A stretch of 64,000 nt of DNA from Hirsutella rhossiliensis (lineage: Eukaryota; Ascomycota; Sordariomycetes; Hypocreales; Ophiocordycipitaceae), in NCBI RefSeq assembly GCF_020360975.1, contig NW_025408689.1, forward strand, positions 496,001 to 560,000. The letters run 5' to 3'. The notes under the pieces were generated by a model, which saw only the letters and a program-made list of their open reading frames with translations, searched no databases and was not told the origin of the DNA. Shown here piece by piece: positions 11,441-22,929 of this stretch (positions are counted from its first letter, which is position 1; the number at the start of each line of letters is the position of its first letter). The position numbers were made by a program, and so were the translations under genes.

Positions 11441-14400
11441 TTATAGTTCTTTATTTTATTTAATATAAAAAGTATTATTATTAATAAATCGTTAATAAAA
11501 AGTAATATAAAAAGGTATAAGGGATTAATAAAAAAAGGTATAAAACTCTATAGTAATTATAAGTAGAAGAGTTAAAAAAGAAAAGAAAATAAAAGAAGTA
11601 GGAGATATATATATACGCTCTTTATATTATAGTTACGCGGCCGATATATAGGAGATACTATAACGGTTACTTAATAGTAACTATTAGTATAATAACTATT
11701 AATATTATAAAGTATAGACTAACGTATACTTATATAGGCGTATACGCGCGATATATAACTAAAACTACCTCTCTTTCTAACTAAATATATATAGTATAGC
11801 GAAAGTAATATATATTAAAGATATAGCTAAGACGTTAATATAGGAGGGGAGATAAGTATAAGAGCGCTATTAAGAGGTACGGGCTAATAAAGCACTTAGG
11901 TATATAGTACTAATATATCGGTAGGGTATTAGTAGGGAATCGTGCCTACCCTACTTATATATTATAGACTACTTACTATTTTAATAAAAGAGGAAAAATC
12001 CCTCTTCTTATAAGCTTTAGTCTTATAATAAGGAGAATATAATATATATAGCTATCTTTACTACCTAACTAATTATACTATAATACGTATTCCCTTATAA
12101 AAAGGGACTAAGAGGAGGGCGGAAGATAAGGAAGGGGAAATAAAAGATAGAAGAGGGAGAAAGAAAAGGAGGTAGGAGCTAGGGAACGCTTATTAAGAAA
12201 TAAAGAAAGGATAGAAAAGAACTATAGTATTAAAGGGAAATAATAAAAGATAAATAAGGGATAGATATAAGATAAATAGCGATAGAGGATAGATAAGGAT
12301 AGGGATAAAGGTAAGATATAATAAGATAAGATATAAATATAGTAAGATATACTAAAGATACTAACTTAATTTTAACTAACTATAGACGCCCCTTAACTAT
12401 AGCTTAATTACTTTAAGATATTATAGTATATTTATACCTAGCGCGTAAATATAATAGTATAGGTAAGCTTAGTATACTAAAATAATAGCTAGAGATAAAT
12501 AGTAAGATAAGGTTAAAAGGGAAATAAAGTATATATATAAGGGTCGCTTTAGTAGTTATTAAATATCCTTTAAGATATATAGTCTTAGAGGGCGTTAATA
12601 GTAGCGATTATATCCCTAGTATACTATTATTATATTAACGTCCTATTAAATAAAGTTAAAGGAAAGTAATAAATAAAAAGGTAGTATAATTTAATATAAG
12701 TATAGGTAAAGTAGTTATAAGTATATAGCGACGCTTAATTCTAGTAAGTACTATACTATATCTTAACGCTTAGTAACGTTATTCGGCCTATATAGGCGAG
12801 ATAAGGTAGCCGCTATATAGTAGTGCTATAGGTCGCGCTACGCTTACTAGGAGATATAGGTAGACGCGTTAACTAGCGCGAGGGCGGTAGAGTATAGTCG
12901 TTTAACGTACTAAGAGGCGGGGCGCCGCTACGCGGAGTAAAGAAGCTAGCGGGCGTGCGAGGGCCTATAGTAGTTATAATATAGCGCGGCGCGGCGATAA
13001 AAGTTAGGTAGAGTAAGGGCGCGCGCATAGAGGGAGTAAAGCTTAAAGGAGGAAAAAGAAAGGAAGAAAGAGAGGGGAAAGAAGAGGGGTATTTATACGC
13101 GGCGGGGTATATATATAGTTAGTAAGGTATAGGGGTATATACGTAGAGGAGGGAAGAATAGGGCGGAATAGGCGTACGAAAAGGGGGTATATAGAGGGAT
13201 AGGGCGAGCGTAAGGTAGAAGGAAGCGACCGCGCGCGCTAAGGAAAAGGGGGATAGCGATAACGGAAAGGTAGTAAGAGAGGAATAAGAGCACTATTAAT
13301 AAGAGGGGGGGAGCGGGGGTAGTATTATAGGCTTTGCCTATAAAAAGCTAAGGTTATACTATAGCGACCGTACTAAAGTTAGGCCGAAGTAGACCTATAT
13401 ATAAGTAGAGCTTAACTAAAACTTAAGCTAAATAGCACTTAAATATAAGTTAAGCTAGGGACTAGGAAAGATAAATAACTATCGCGACTAAGATAGAGTT
13501 TTCCGCTTTTCTCCTTAGCTTTAAATAAATAATTATTCGGCCTTATACTATTATACTAAGTATATACTAGCCCTTAATATAAGGTAAGTTAATATAATTA
13601 TTATATTAATTATTATACTAACTAGCGACTATAAATAGTAATAAGATAGCTAGCTATTACGGCTAAAAGAGTAATAATTTAGTAGAAAGATATTACTACT
13701 TTTAAGTATATTATTAATATCTTTAAGAAATAAGACTAATATTTCTTAGTCTAAAATAAAGCTAGTATATATACTTTATTAAAAGTTATTATATTAATCG
13801 TTTATACTAACCTTTTTCCTTTAATATATAGTTCTACCTCTTAGTATAACTTTTTTAATTTATTAAGAGTTAAAAATAAAAGCTTTTATAAAGCACGCGA
13901 CTAATAAAGATTAAAGAAGCACGTACTTATAAAGTTTAAGCTTAAAGAGATAATTTTAATAAAAAGTAAAAGTAGTTAAAAGAATAATAATAATTAAATG
14001 TATAGCGAAAGAAGAAAACTACTACTATAGAGATTAATAGTAAGAGGAGTAAAAATAAAGATAATTCTAACTATAAATAGCCTTAAATAATTAAAAAGAC
14101 CTATAAAGTCCCTTTAAATAATAAGGCTAATAAGGATAAAATATTTAAAGAATTACTATAATCGTTAGGTATAGGAGAGCTTATAATAACTATAGATAAG
14201 CTTAAGCTTATCCTAGCCGGCGGGAAGTATAAGGGTAGAAAGTTAGGAGTAAAAGAGGCTAAAAATATCCTAGCTCTAAGTTAGAGATAAGGAGATAATT
14301 AATATAATTAATTAGTACTAGACTTTTAGTTCTCTAATTTCTATAAATTCGCTTAACTAATAGTAACTTCGAATAAGAATCTACTAAGTTATTTTAAGCT

Positions 14401-14480
14401 AGTCTAGGTACCTAGCTTTACCTAAAGTATATATTAATAACCCGTAGGTAAATATAGTCTTTTATCTTAAAACCTATTTC
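11441..14480. other. RIP-mutated sequence without a recognisable gene
   Basis: AT-rich, TpA-rich sequence with almost no CpA or TpG. A GC-rich, purine-biased patch rich in CGCG lies at about 12.78-13.32 kb, and a short open frame there (13093-13293, minus) is probably chance. A lysine-rich plus-strand frame at ~13.9-14.3 kb, broken by TAA/TAG, hints at a transposon product that I cannot name. No terminal repeats were identified. Confidence 0.5.
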
Positions 14481-14489
14481 TACCGATAG

Positions 14490-17400
14490 ACTAGACTAAA
14501 AATTTACCTATAGGTAGCCACGGGCGCCTACTTTTAAAGTCTACAACGAACCCACGCTGGCGGGAATAACTTAGTGGTAGTCGTGCGTGAGTCCGTACCG
14601 AGCGGCAATAATAAGAAGTTGGAAGTAGGAATCTAATGTAAAAGGTGGTAGAATTGCTCGTCTCTATGCTAATTGTTGCGGACATGCGAGCGGGCACCTC
14701 GTGCGCCAGTCGTTGTCGTCGTGATGGCTTCAAGACTCTCAAAATGGTAGCCGTAGTCGAGGCCCTGACGGCGCATGGTATCGTACCAACGCTTGCTGGA
14801 TGCTTTGCGCGGCAAATCCTCTTGCGCAGCCACGCGATGAGGCACGTCGTCTGTTTCGTCCTGAGCCCGAACCTCGCCGGAGCAGTGTTTTGTCCAGGCG
14901 TGTCCGTTGTGTGATGCAATGCTGAACTCCCACCATTCGCTGTCCAGCGAATCTGTCAGACGGAGCCGATGGAAAGTGGTTACAAGCTCTTTAGGCGAGC
15001 CCTCGTTGATCACTAACGCGGTGCGCGCGGCCACATTTCGAAACGCAACCGCTTCTTCGACGCTCGTAATCTAACGGATAGCCTCAGCTGCCATAGCGAT
15101 ATATCCGGCAAAGGGGAAGATGATATCCGCGTTGATCTTATGGTCACGTATCCACGGAGCATTCTCAATGTGCAGCAAGTTCCGCCACACCGGCTCGAGG
15201 TCTGTGGTGTCGGGGACCTTTGCGCCCAGGAGGTCATGGTGTGCATGTTTACGCATGCGCCACTCGTTGGCGATGCGGGATTCACTCCAATAGCTGCGAT
15301 GATGATCCCATGGGTACGGGGGCAGATCGGAGAGGGTGTTGCCAGCCGGCATCAAAGCCTGAAGATTAAAGGATACATGCTAGGTAAAGAGTTGACCAAG
15401 AGCGGACAGCCAGCTTTCGGCACTGTCAATTCGTCGGGACAGAGTCGAAACGTATGATGCACTGCTGGAGTTGTGGGTGAGAATCTGACGAAGGGGTCCG
15501 GCCAGGGCCGCATGAGGACCAACTTCCAGGAAAACCTGCTTGGAGGGGCCAACGTGCTGTTGAATAGCGGAGCGTACGACTAACGTGAATAACACGGGGC
15601 GTTCCAAGTTGGTCTGCCAGTATATGGGTCCAAATCTACTCTTCGCGGCAGGGGCAAAGAACTCGCCTGAAACGCTTGAGAAAAACGGAAGAGTGTGCAC
15701 GTTGCCCACGACGCCAGCATCGGTCATGCTCGCGTAGTATTCGCCCCCGATTTCTGCCATATGTGGCGAGTGATAGGCTTTCTCGACCTTGAGCACAGTG
15801 GTGAGGACGCCAGAGCCCGACTGCTTGATCCTCTTGACCATTTCTTCTACCGGACCAGCATCTCCAGATATTGTCACACTTTTTGGCGCGTTGTCGCAGG
15901 CGAGCACCACACCGGGGACGAGATGCTTCTCGGCAGCCTCCCAACTCATGCTCAAAGCTCCCATGGCGCCCTTGCGACTCTGCCGCGTCGTGGCCAGGCC
16001 ACGTAGGAAAGCCACAATGATGGCCTCGCGGGCGCTGAGGCCGCCCGCGGCGTATGCGGCAGCAATCTCGCCGCTGGAGTGGCCAAGCACGGCGGCCGGG
16101 CGGATGCCAACGGAAGCGTATATGTCGACCAAGGCGATCTACAGGGCTGTGCACACAGGCTAGGAGAACTCGGCTTCGTCAACACGACTCTTCCGTGCAG
16201 ATTTGCGGAGCTCTTCGTCAATTGTCCATGACGGAGCCAGCGGGCCTAGCTCTTGGAGTGCCTTGTCGAGGGACGCGATGGTATTGCTAAAGACCGGATT
16301 GGTCTTGGAGCGGAGGAGCTCGTAGCCCATGCGTGCCCACTGTGCGCCCTGGCCGGTGAAGACCATCGTCAGGGACGTTTCATAGTTCTAGGCTTTAGTC
16401 GAGGGAGCGGGAGCGTCCACCGTAATTTTGTCACTCATGCAGACGGCAAATGCGCGATGCGGCAGATGCTCCCGCCTATTCGCAAGGGTGTATGCCACAT
16501 CTGGCAGCAGTTCTAGGGTCTTGTTCAGGAAAGCCTCGTACTTCTTGCCCATAGCCTTAAGAGATGCTGGGGTATTGGCAGAGAAGAGCAGCAGATGAGT
16601 TGTATTTGCCGCTGCTCGACTGGTCCCGGGCTTGCGTGTCGAATTGAAACTGGCGGCTGACTCGATGATGGCGTGGGCATTAGAACCACCAAGACCGAAG
16701 CTATTGATGCTAACGCGCTCGTCACGATCTTCAGGCCATGGTGTTGGTTCAGTAGGAACGATGAGATTCGCGTCCTCGAATGAGATAGCAGGGTTGCGTG
16801 GAAGGGACTTAATGTTCGGGGGAATCGTGCGGTTCCCCAAAGCAAGGACGGCCTTGAGAACGCTCACAAGGCCAGCCGCGCCTTCTGCGTGGCCGAGATT
16901 GGCCTTGACCGAGCCAATATGCACACCGGCTTTGCCGAAGCATGCAGACACGGCCGCCGTTTCAATGGGGTCACCCTTTCTTGTCCCCGTACCGTGGCAC
17001 TCGAAGAAGCCTATTCTAGCAATGTCGGTGATGCCAGCGTTCCGGTAGGCTTGCCTGATGAGCGCTTCTTGCGCCCGCGAACTGGGTTGTGAAACGTTTG
17101 GTGAGTGGCCGTTGTGGTTGGCCGCCGTGCCGGTCACGACGGCGCGGACAGGGTTGCCGTCCCGAATCGCGTCCGCCAAGGGCTTCAGGTAGAGTGCAAC
17201 GATACCCTCGCCGCGCGCGTAGCCGTTGCCTTGGCGGAAAAGGTGTTGCAGGAGCCATCGGGGCTAAGAACGCCTTGCTCCGACTTTACGGCGGTCAAGG
17301 ACGGGGCCATGATGATGTTGGAGCCACCAACAATGGCGGATGTGCAGTCGCCCCGCACCATGGCCATGCATGCCTCCTTGATGCCGATGAGAGAAGCAGA

Positions 17401-18198
17401 GCACGCTGTCCGCACCGTCACACTAGGGCCGTGCAGGTCTAGCTCGTGGGAGAGGCGGTTAGAGACCATGAAGTCGTGTGGGCCCAGGACTCCGTAGATG
17501 CCATGGGCCTCTGTATCGCGGACCGAGACATCGTACCAGTCCTAGCCGTAGCTGCCAACGTACACGCCGATGTTTGAACCCTTCCAGCCCGTCTCGCCCG
17601 AATCATCGAGGGCCTCCCGGGCGACCTCGAGAAGTAAGCGCTGCTGGGGGTCAAGCGTCTCGACTTCGCTGCGGGGCATGGAGAAGAAGGACGTATCCAG
17701 CGCGGCTAGGTCGTTGGTAGAATCGAGAAAGTACCCCTGCCGGGCAATGACGCTGCCGGGCTTCTTATCCGGTGAATGGTAGGCCGAGATGTTGTAGCGA
17801 GAGGACGGCACAGGACCGCGAGCGTCCCGGCCGGCGTGGAGAAAAGACCACAGCTCCGAGGGTGAGTGGATGCCTCCGGGTAATCGACATGCCATGCCGC
17901 AGATGGCAACGGGCTGGAAGGGCCTTGGGGTGCTTGGGGGGAATTCGATGCCGTTTTTGTGAGTTGTCGTGTCCTTGTGATGGCCGGTTCCGTTTGTCTT
18001 GTTGGCATCATGGTGACCGTTTGACCCGTTCGAGTCGTTGACACTGTGACCATTTGTGTAGAGACCATTGACCCCATTCACACCGTTCGTGCCATTCGTG
18101 TGAGTGTTTGCCGTGCTTGTGGCCCCGTTTGATTGGGTCACATCGTCTTGGTCAACGTGATTCGTAGACCCATTGGTCCCGTTGGAGTGATCGATCAT
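14490..18198 (-). pseudogene. Highly-reducing-type polyketide synthase, KS-AT-DH remnant, inactivated
   Basis: N-terminal part of a fungal iterative type I PKS, which would build a polyketide chain from malonyl-CoA in the cytosol. It starts at 18198 with an ~85-residue Asn/Gly/Thr/His-rich tail. The ketosynthase follows: active-site TACSAS (Cys codon ~17402), ECHGTGT (His ~16996) and ANLGHAEG (His ~16891). The acyltransferase follows: FTGQGAQ at ~16364, GHSSGE with Ser at ~16078, and the fungal-type YHSPHM near 15770. Then comes the dehydratase N-half, with catalytic His at 15140-15142 in a DH-K context. In-frame TAG codons lie at 17542, 16388, 16160, 16139, 15380, 15071 and 14669. Single-base frameshifts are inferred at ~17228 and ~14645, and more stops follow at 14571, 14541, 14508 and 14496. 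Each stop fits a CAG or CAA codon hit by C-to-T. The rest of a PKS (ER, KR, ACP) is absent. The product is unknown. Confidence 0.93.
17542..18198 (-). pseudogene. PKS 5' segment: low-complexity tail and start of KS
   Basis: Longest undamaged piece of the PKS pseudogene (218 codons before TAG at 17542-17544). The start at 18198 is the first Met of the frame. Residues 1 to ~85 are an Asn-Gly-rich tail encoded by imperfect AAYGGN repeats, common at the N-terminus of fungal reducing PKSs. From PVAICGMACRLPGG (about residue 92) the KS fold begins, and the DPQQRLLLEVAREAL signature is intact. The frame resumes directly after the TAG. Confidence 0.85.
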
Positions 18199-19609
18199 TA
18201 TGGTCTGAATCTCTCAAGCGAAAGTAATAGCCAATTGTGACTGGGAATGGACAATGCTGCCTTGCCCTATCGACCTGTAATCATCGTTCTTGGCTGTGTA
18301 AGAAACTCTTGTCATTCTCAGTGTCGCATTCATCCACATGCAGGCTGATAAATGGCCATGTATTGTCCGTGTATAGGCACAGATGACGTACAGCGCGTGC
18401 TACTATCTCTGAGCAGCGTCTGGGTTTGTCGTCTGGTTGGTGGCAAAAGCTCATACCAAGGGCGAGTTTTCGAGCCTCGAGCACGTATACATACTGTTGC
18501 AGAAATGCATTGTGAAGTTGTGGGGAGCCGGGCGACCCCAGAAGCCCCTGTTTCATGGGTAAGGCCAAGGGTGTTGGTATGCCACGGGTCTTAGCAATTA
18601 GCTGACATTGATTTGGCTTTACTATGAGATTATGCTTAGTTACTGTAGACGGTGCAGGTAGTGAGATGGGACCGAAGTCGAAGTTGCTTTCGGTACTCTG
18701 TACGAGGTGTGCGCGCTTAAGGTGGACAGTAATTGTGGACCTGGAGATCTCCATGTCCTTTTGTGTTTCTACAGTATTATGCTGGGTCCTCCGTTAGAAG
18801 GCAAGCCAATTTTTTTGGGCAGGGGTCTTGCCGTCAGGATGTTTGTAAGAAACTGGAGTGATGACCATTGTGCGCACTAAATAGCGGCCTCCAGGGGCCT
18901 GTTGATACCGTTACCCTCAGCATGCTAGCATTGTCATAGGCCTGGTCTTTGATCATGGGCCACCAGTTTCCTTGCTCCTAGACCGGGAAGAGCGACATCC
19001 TCCCGGTGTGCTTTTCCGCCATCACAGGGCGCAAACTGTCTTCCAAGGTTGGTTTCCTGCAGTGCAGTACTCACATCGACTACCACGTGAAGGTGCAGGT
19101 CTGCTCGGTCGACAAGTAGGTATGCCTCTTGGCTATTCGAGAGATGAAGCCCATTCATCCAGCGTAGTAGTTATCCGTAAGCACATCAAAATGCAACCAC
19201 ACAACAGTGAGCATATGCACCAATGCAACCAACAGTGAGCACTAAAGCATTCTAGGCACGCCCAGCATGTAGCGGGGCCGACGAAGGGAGCCAATTGGAG
19301 CCCCTGCCTAACCTCGCCGTGTGGGCAGTGACATATGATATGCTATCCGTACTTTAGGATCCATACGGAGTATAAATCTATAATATTTGTCCTAGCGCGG
19401 CGTTGACCTATTGTACCGACGTGAGTTAGATCACGGGACTGATAGCGAAGGGGCACAGGACGACCAGGATCCCCTGTCCGTGAGAGTGCCTAACTGCTGA
19501 ATTCTCTCTCCATTTTTTGCTTTCGATCTACATCCCCCCCTCTCCCCCTCCGGCTCTGCTTCCGAATCACGAATCACAGTCTTTGGTTTCTGCGATCTTG
19601 GACTCTAGG
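18199..19609. promoter_or_regulatory. Divergent intergenic region between PKS pseudogene and MFS gene
   Basis: About 1.4 kb of normal, non-RIP composition separating the PKS start (minus) from the MFS start (plus), so it would have held both promoters. A TATAAAT box lies at 19371-19377, ~240 bp before the MFS start codon, and a pyrimidine-rich stretch (CCCCCCCTCTCCCCCTCC) lies at ~19535-19552, as is usual in fungal 5' leaders. A 157-codon open frame at 18281-18754 (minus) has no recognisable domain and is probably chance. No cluster-specific regulator gene is present. Confidence 0.55.
19371..19377 (+). promoter_or_regulatory. Candidate TATA box of the MFS gene
   Basis: TATAAAT, ~240 bp upstream of the start codon. 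This rests on motif and position only. Confidence 0.3.
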
Positions 19610-21327
19610 ATGGAAAAAGGCGTGGAAAGAAATGGCAATGATCGTCCTGCGTCGCAGGCGGAGCCGGATGCAAATGTGACACAAGCCGACGGTGGCACAA
19701 AGCCGCGAGAAAGAAAGCATTATTCCTTCTACTTGTCAATGCTGATGCTGGCTATGATTGCTATAATCGTGTCCTGGGATGTGACAGCTCTGTCTCTGGC
19801 ATTACCTGTAAGTCTCTCACCAAGCAGTAGCATTAGCGACGGCCACGGCTGACTGACGACGAAATCGCGCAGGTCATTGCCGACCAGCTACATGGGACAA
19901 ACTTCCAATCATTTTGGGCAAGCATAGCCTTCATCCTCGGCATTGCCGTCACTCAGCCCATCTATGCCAGCATCTCGGACGTGGTGGGCCGCAAATACGC
20001 TCTCTACACCTCCATTATCCTCTTCGGCATCGGATCAATCGTCTTCGCTACGGCAACAAATATGAAAATTGTCGTCGCCGGCCGGCTGATCAAAGGTCTC
20101 GGTGCTGGCGGGCTAGACGTCTTACAGACCATCATCCTCTGCGACATCACAACCCTAAAGGAGCGACCGCGCTGGCTGGGCGTCATGTCCATGGCGAATG
20201 CGGTGGGAGCGGTAACCGGACCGTTTATTGGAGGTGCATTTGCCCAGCAGGCTGGGTGGCCATGGCTTGGCTGGATTAATCTCGTCACAGTAGGCATCAC
20301 TGGTGTGCTGGCATTCTTCTTTCTTCACCTGACGCCCATCGAGGGTGGCATCAAACACAAGGTGAGAACGCTTGACTGGTCTGGATTTGCCCTCTTCACC
20401 GTCATTGGTACTACTGTAGCGCTGCCGCTGAGCTGGGCCAACACGCTGTATGCTTGGGGATCTTGGCAGACTCTTGTTCCGCTCGGTGTTGGACTCTTGC
20501 TCCTCGTTCCGTTTGGGTTTGTTGAGAAGAGGGCGGCCGTGCCCATGATTCCGTATCAAATTTTCGACAACGTCTCCATCATCACAGGGACTGTGTCCGG
20601 ATTACTCTACGGCGCATTGCTGAACCCCGCACTCCTCTATCTCCCGCTCTTCTTCCAGGCGGTCTACCTCGAAACTCCTATCGAAGCCGCCAAGTCGACT
20701 CTACCACTCTGCTGCCTCGTCGTGGCGATGAGCATCATTGTGTCGATGCTGATAGATTGGAATCGAAAGTATCGCATTGCGTTGTGGGCAGGCTGGAGCC
20801 TTACGACGATATTCCTGGGCCTGAACTACATGGTGGGCGCCGATACCAGCAGAGCGCAAACTTATGCCTTCCAAGCTCTCCTCGGTGCTGGTCTTGGCAC
20901 GGCTCTCATGGCAACCATGATAACCGTCCTGGCGAGCGTGAGAAGGGTCGATGACGAGGGACGTGCCGCCGGAATGCTTGTCACAGCGCGTTTCGTAGGC
21001 TCCCTGCTGGGCTTGGCCGTCTGTTCGACCGTCTTCAGCTCGATCTTCCAAAAACGTCTCTCCTCGGTCCGAGACCTACCAAGGCAACTTGCCGTGCTGC
21101 AAGATGCCAGCCAAGCTGTGGGTTTCATACCACGACTGAGGGAGGTTCACGTGTCAGGGGATTTTATGCGTGTCGTGACAGGGGCGTACGAGGATGCTTT
21201 CCAGACGATCTGGGTAGTACTGGCTGCCTTTTCAGGTTTGGCAGCGCTGCTCTCGGTGCTGACTAGGGAGAATTCACTGGAGAAGGACGATGTCGGTCGG
21301 CAAGGCTTCAAAGCACCGTCAGAGTAA
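19610..21327 (+). CDS. MFS multidrug/toxin efflux transporter (DHA2-like), intact
   Basis: Proton-coupled exporter of the plasma membrane. Fungal members of this group typically export drugs or the metabolite of a neighbouring cluster. Two exons (19610-19807 and 19873-21327) encode 550 residues, normal for 14-helix DHA2 proteins. The ATG at 19610 is the last Met before the hydrophilic N-tail; an in-frame Met at 19517 exists but lies in the pyrimidine-rich leader. TM1 starts near residue 40. Motif A, SDVVGRKYAL, is at ~101-110, motif B, GRLIKGLGAGG, at ~136-146, and motif C, GAVTGPFIGG, at ~178-187. A short hydrophilic C-terminus ends at TAA 21325-21327. No stop or frameshift and no RIP bias is seen, although repeats start ~295 bp downstream. 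It is divergent to the PKS pseudogene, which suggests it once served that cluster. The substrate is unknown. Confidence 0.92.
19808..19872 (+). other. Spliceosomal intron of the MFS gene (65 bp)
   Basis: GTAAGT donor at 19808 and GCGCAG acceptor ending at 19872, phase 0 between codons 66 and 67. A CTGAC branch-point-like motif lies ~17-20 bases before the acceptor. Splicing joins the first transmembrane segment (LALP) directly to VIADQL, as family members read. Confidence 0.88.
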
Positions 21328-21622
21328 CTCGCTATATATTAGATTTACCTTAACCAACTTGAAATCTTGGATTTTGCACTTCATTCTAGTGCCTACTGGC
21401 CATAGTGTCTTGTACATCACATTTCTTGGCTCCATGTCATCTCATCATGGACCCGTTGGATGAAGTAAACAGATTCGTTAGACCTCACGGCTGGTGAGTC
21501 TTTCCATATCCCATTGCGGGAGCACGGGGACATGATCCACTAGGTCAAGTCGATTATATACTATCTAGTCTGAAGCTGTCGACCTGGTTTGCCGTTGAAC
21601 ACACTCGAGATAATAACCGAGC
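21328..21622. other. 3' flank of MFS gene, unmutated
   Basis: Normal-composition sequence with CpA and TpG intact, running to the LTR start at 21623. It must hold the MFS polyadenylation site, but no AATAAA is seen. Otherwise I see nothing in it. Confidence 0.5.
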
Positions 21623-22088
21623 TGTTACGACCACGGCCACTGGGCCGCTAACGGTCGACCGCGTCAAGCACGTGACACGGTCTAACGGATAAATAGTCGG
21701 CACGACTATCTAATAGATATAGGATCGAGGGGATCGCAGAGATCTAAGTAATCTAGGATTAACGAGATTACTACGCTCTATACGATCTAACGTTAGGGAT
21801 TATAGCTAGGCCTATAATCTAAGGATAGTCTTTATAGGTATATATAGCTACCTATTTTTACTCCTTTAGATAGATAGCTCTCTAGCTTTTAATATAATTA
21901 TTACGATCTCTATTATAATCTTATCTTTAATTCTAATTACTTAATTACTTAGTTATAGTCTATAGTCTATAACCTCTAACTTATTATTAATATAATATAC
22001 TTATTATTACTTAAACTACGCTTTATTATATCTATTAATATAAACCCCTTAATAGGTTTATCCCTTAAGAATAATACTAGTCGTTATA
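21623..22088 (+). repeat. Chr-1 LTR, type a, at the island border
   Basis: 466-bp LTR starting TGTTACGAC and ending GTCGTTATA. Its first ~80 bases keep CpA and TpG (for example GTCAAGCACGTGACACGG), where other copies have TpA, so RIP fades at the island side. It is followed by ~83 bp of Chr-1 leader and then unrelated sequence, so the element is truncated. Confidence 0.85.
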
Positions 22089-22171
22089 TATTAAAAGCTT
22101 TTATTTAGTATAATACCGCGCTACTTTAAGTAATATTATAACTATTAATATACTTATATAGTATTATAAGG
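22089..22171 (+). other. Truncated Chr-1 leader after the LTR
   Basis: Matches 62757 onward for ~83 bp (TTAAAAGCTYTTATTTAGTA and on) and then stops at ~22171. The rest of this copy is not adjacent. Confidence 0.7.
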
Positions 22172-22611
22172 TAGGTAAAGGGTTATACTATAGGTGCCTT
22201 CCGTTATATTATAATAATAAGCTATATAGGATCTAACTATATACCGCGCTTACCGCTACTAAATACGCGTTTATATATATAGCCTATCTTACCCTATAAC
22301 GCTATCGGCTAAGGTCTAGGCTAATGCCTAGACTTATACTAAGGGTAAATACCCTTATATAAGGTCCCCGCCCCTCTATCTATAAGCGGTCCCTTATAAT
22401 ATTAATCCCGTACCTTAGTACGCGGCTAGGAGGTAAATAACTTACTAGCGCGCCTCTATCGCTCTTTCCTCTTAACTATACTATTATTATTAGTATTAGT
22501 ATTAGTATTAGTAGTAGCAGCCGTAACTATAACTATAAGTCTCCTAGCGCCTAGCTATACGCTGCCGCCTATATATAAGCTAGCCCGCACCCCCGCTAGT
22601 TATTTAATAAT
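22172..22611 (+). other. Upstream part of the MULE target locus, RIP-mutated
   Basis: GC-mixed, TpA-rich sequence that would be continuous with 36776 onward if the MULE were absent. It contains a trinucleotide-type microsatellite of ATTAGT units at ~22484-22520, TATA-like runs, and a palindromic stretch AAGGGTAAATACCCTT near 22340. It may be the promoter or leader of the Ala-rich coding sequence. No gene was seen. Confidence 0.4.
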
Positions 22612-22619
22612 TTAATATA

Positions 22620-22729
22620 GGCCCTAACTAACTAGTATATAGCTCTAGCTACTTAGTATATAGAAAAAGTAGGTAGTATAGCTAGTTAAGGCGTAGCGCC
22701 GATACCGTAAATTTAAGTATATATATTCC
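22620..22729 (+). repeat. MULE left terminal inverted repeat
   Basis: 110 bp, inverted match to 36658-36767. Most mismatches are transitions consistent with RIP. Confidence 0.87.
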
Positions 22730-22929
22730 CCGCGCCTACCTTATATACTACTTAGATAGAATTTATTTGTTACTAATAATATTAATTAAAGCTATTTATA
22801 TCGCCCTTTTTATTATAAGCTACTATTATAATAGAGTCTCTCTTAAGCTAGACCTTTCCCTCTCTTTAAGAGGCTTAAGCCGCCTATAACGCAACGGTAC
22901 GAGTATATAGCTTTGCCCTTACTATAGCT

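Noticed and set aside
13093..13293. 66-codon open frame rich in Leu/Tyr
   Set aside because: Composition follows from a purine-biased, TpA-rich stretch; no family resemblance.
14491..14919. Open frames on both strands over the dehydratase region of the PKS
   Set aside because: The PKS reading with interrupted frames explains this segment. The other frames are shadows opened by the frameshift and the local base bias.
15071..17469. Several separate small genes instead of one PKS
   Set aside because: All pieces are collinear with one KS-AT-DH order, resume directly after each TAG, and stay in one frame except at two single-base shifts. No intron signals fit the breaks.
18281..18754. 157-codon open frame upstream of the PKS
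   Set aside because: No domain, no codon pattern and no start context. It lies in the shared promoter region.
18972..19238. Small plus-strand gene upstream of the MFS transporter
   Set aside because: 88 codons without domain or intron signals, overlapped by an opposite frame of similar length; likely chance in normal-composition DNA.
22484..22520. CRISPR-like short repeat
   Set aside because: Plain ATTAGT-type microsatellite without spacers, in a eukaryotic context.
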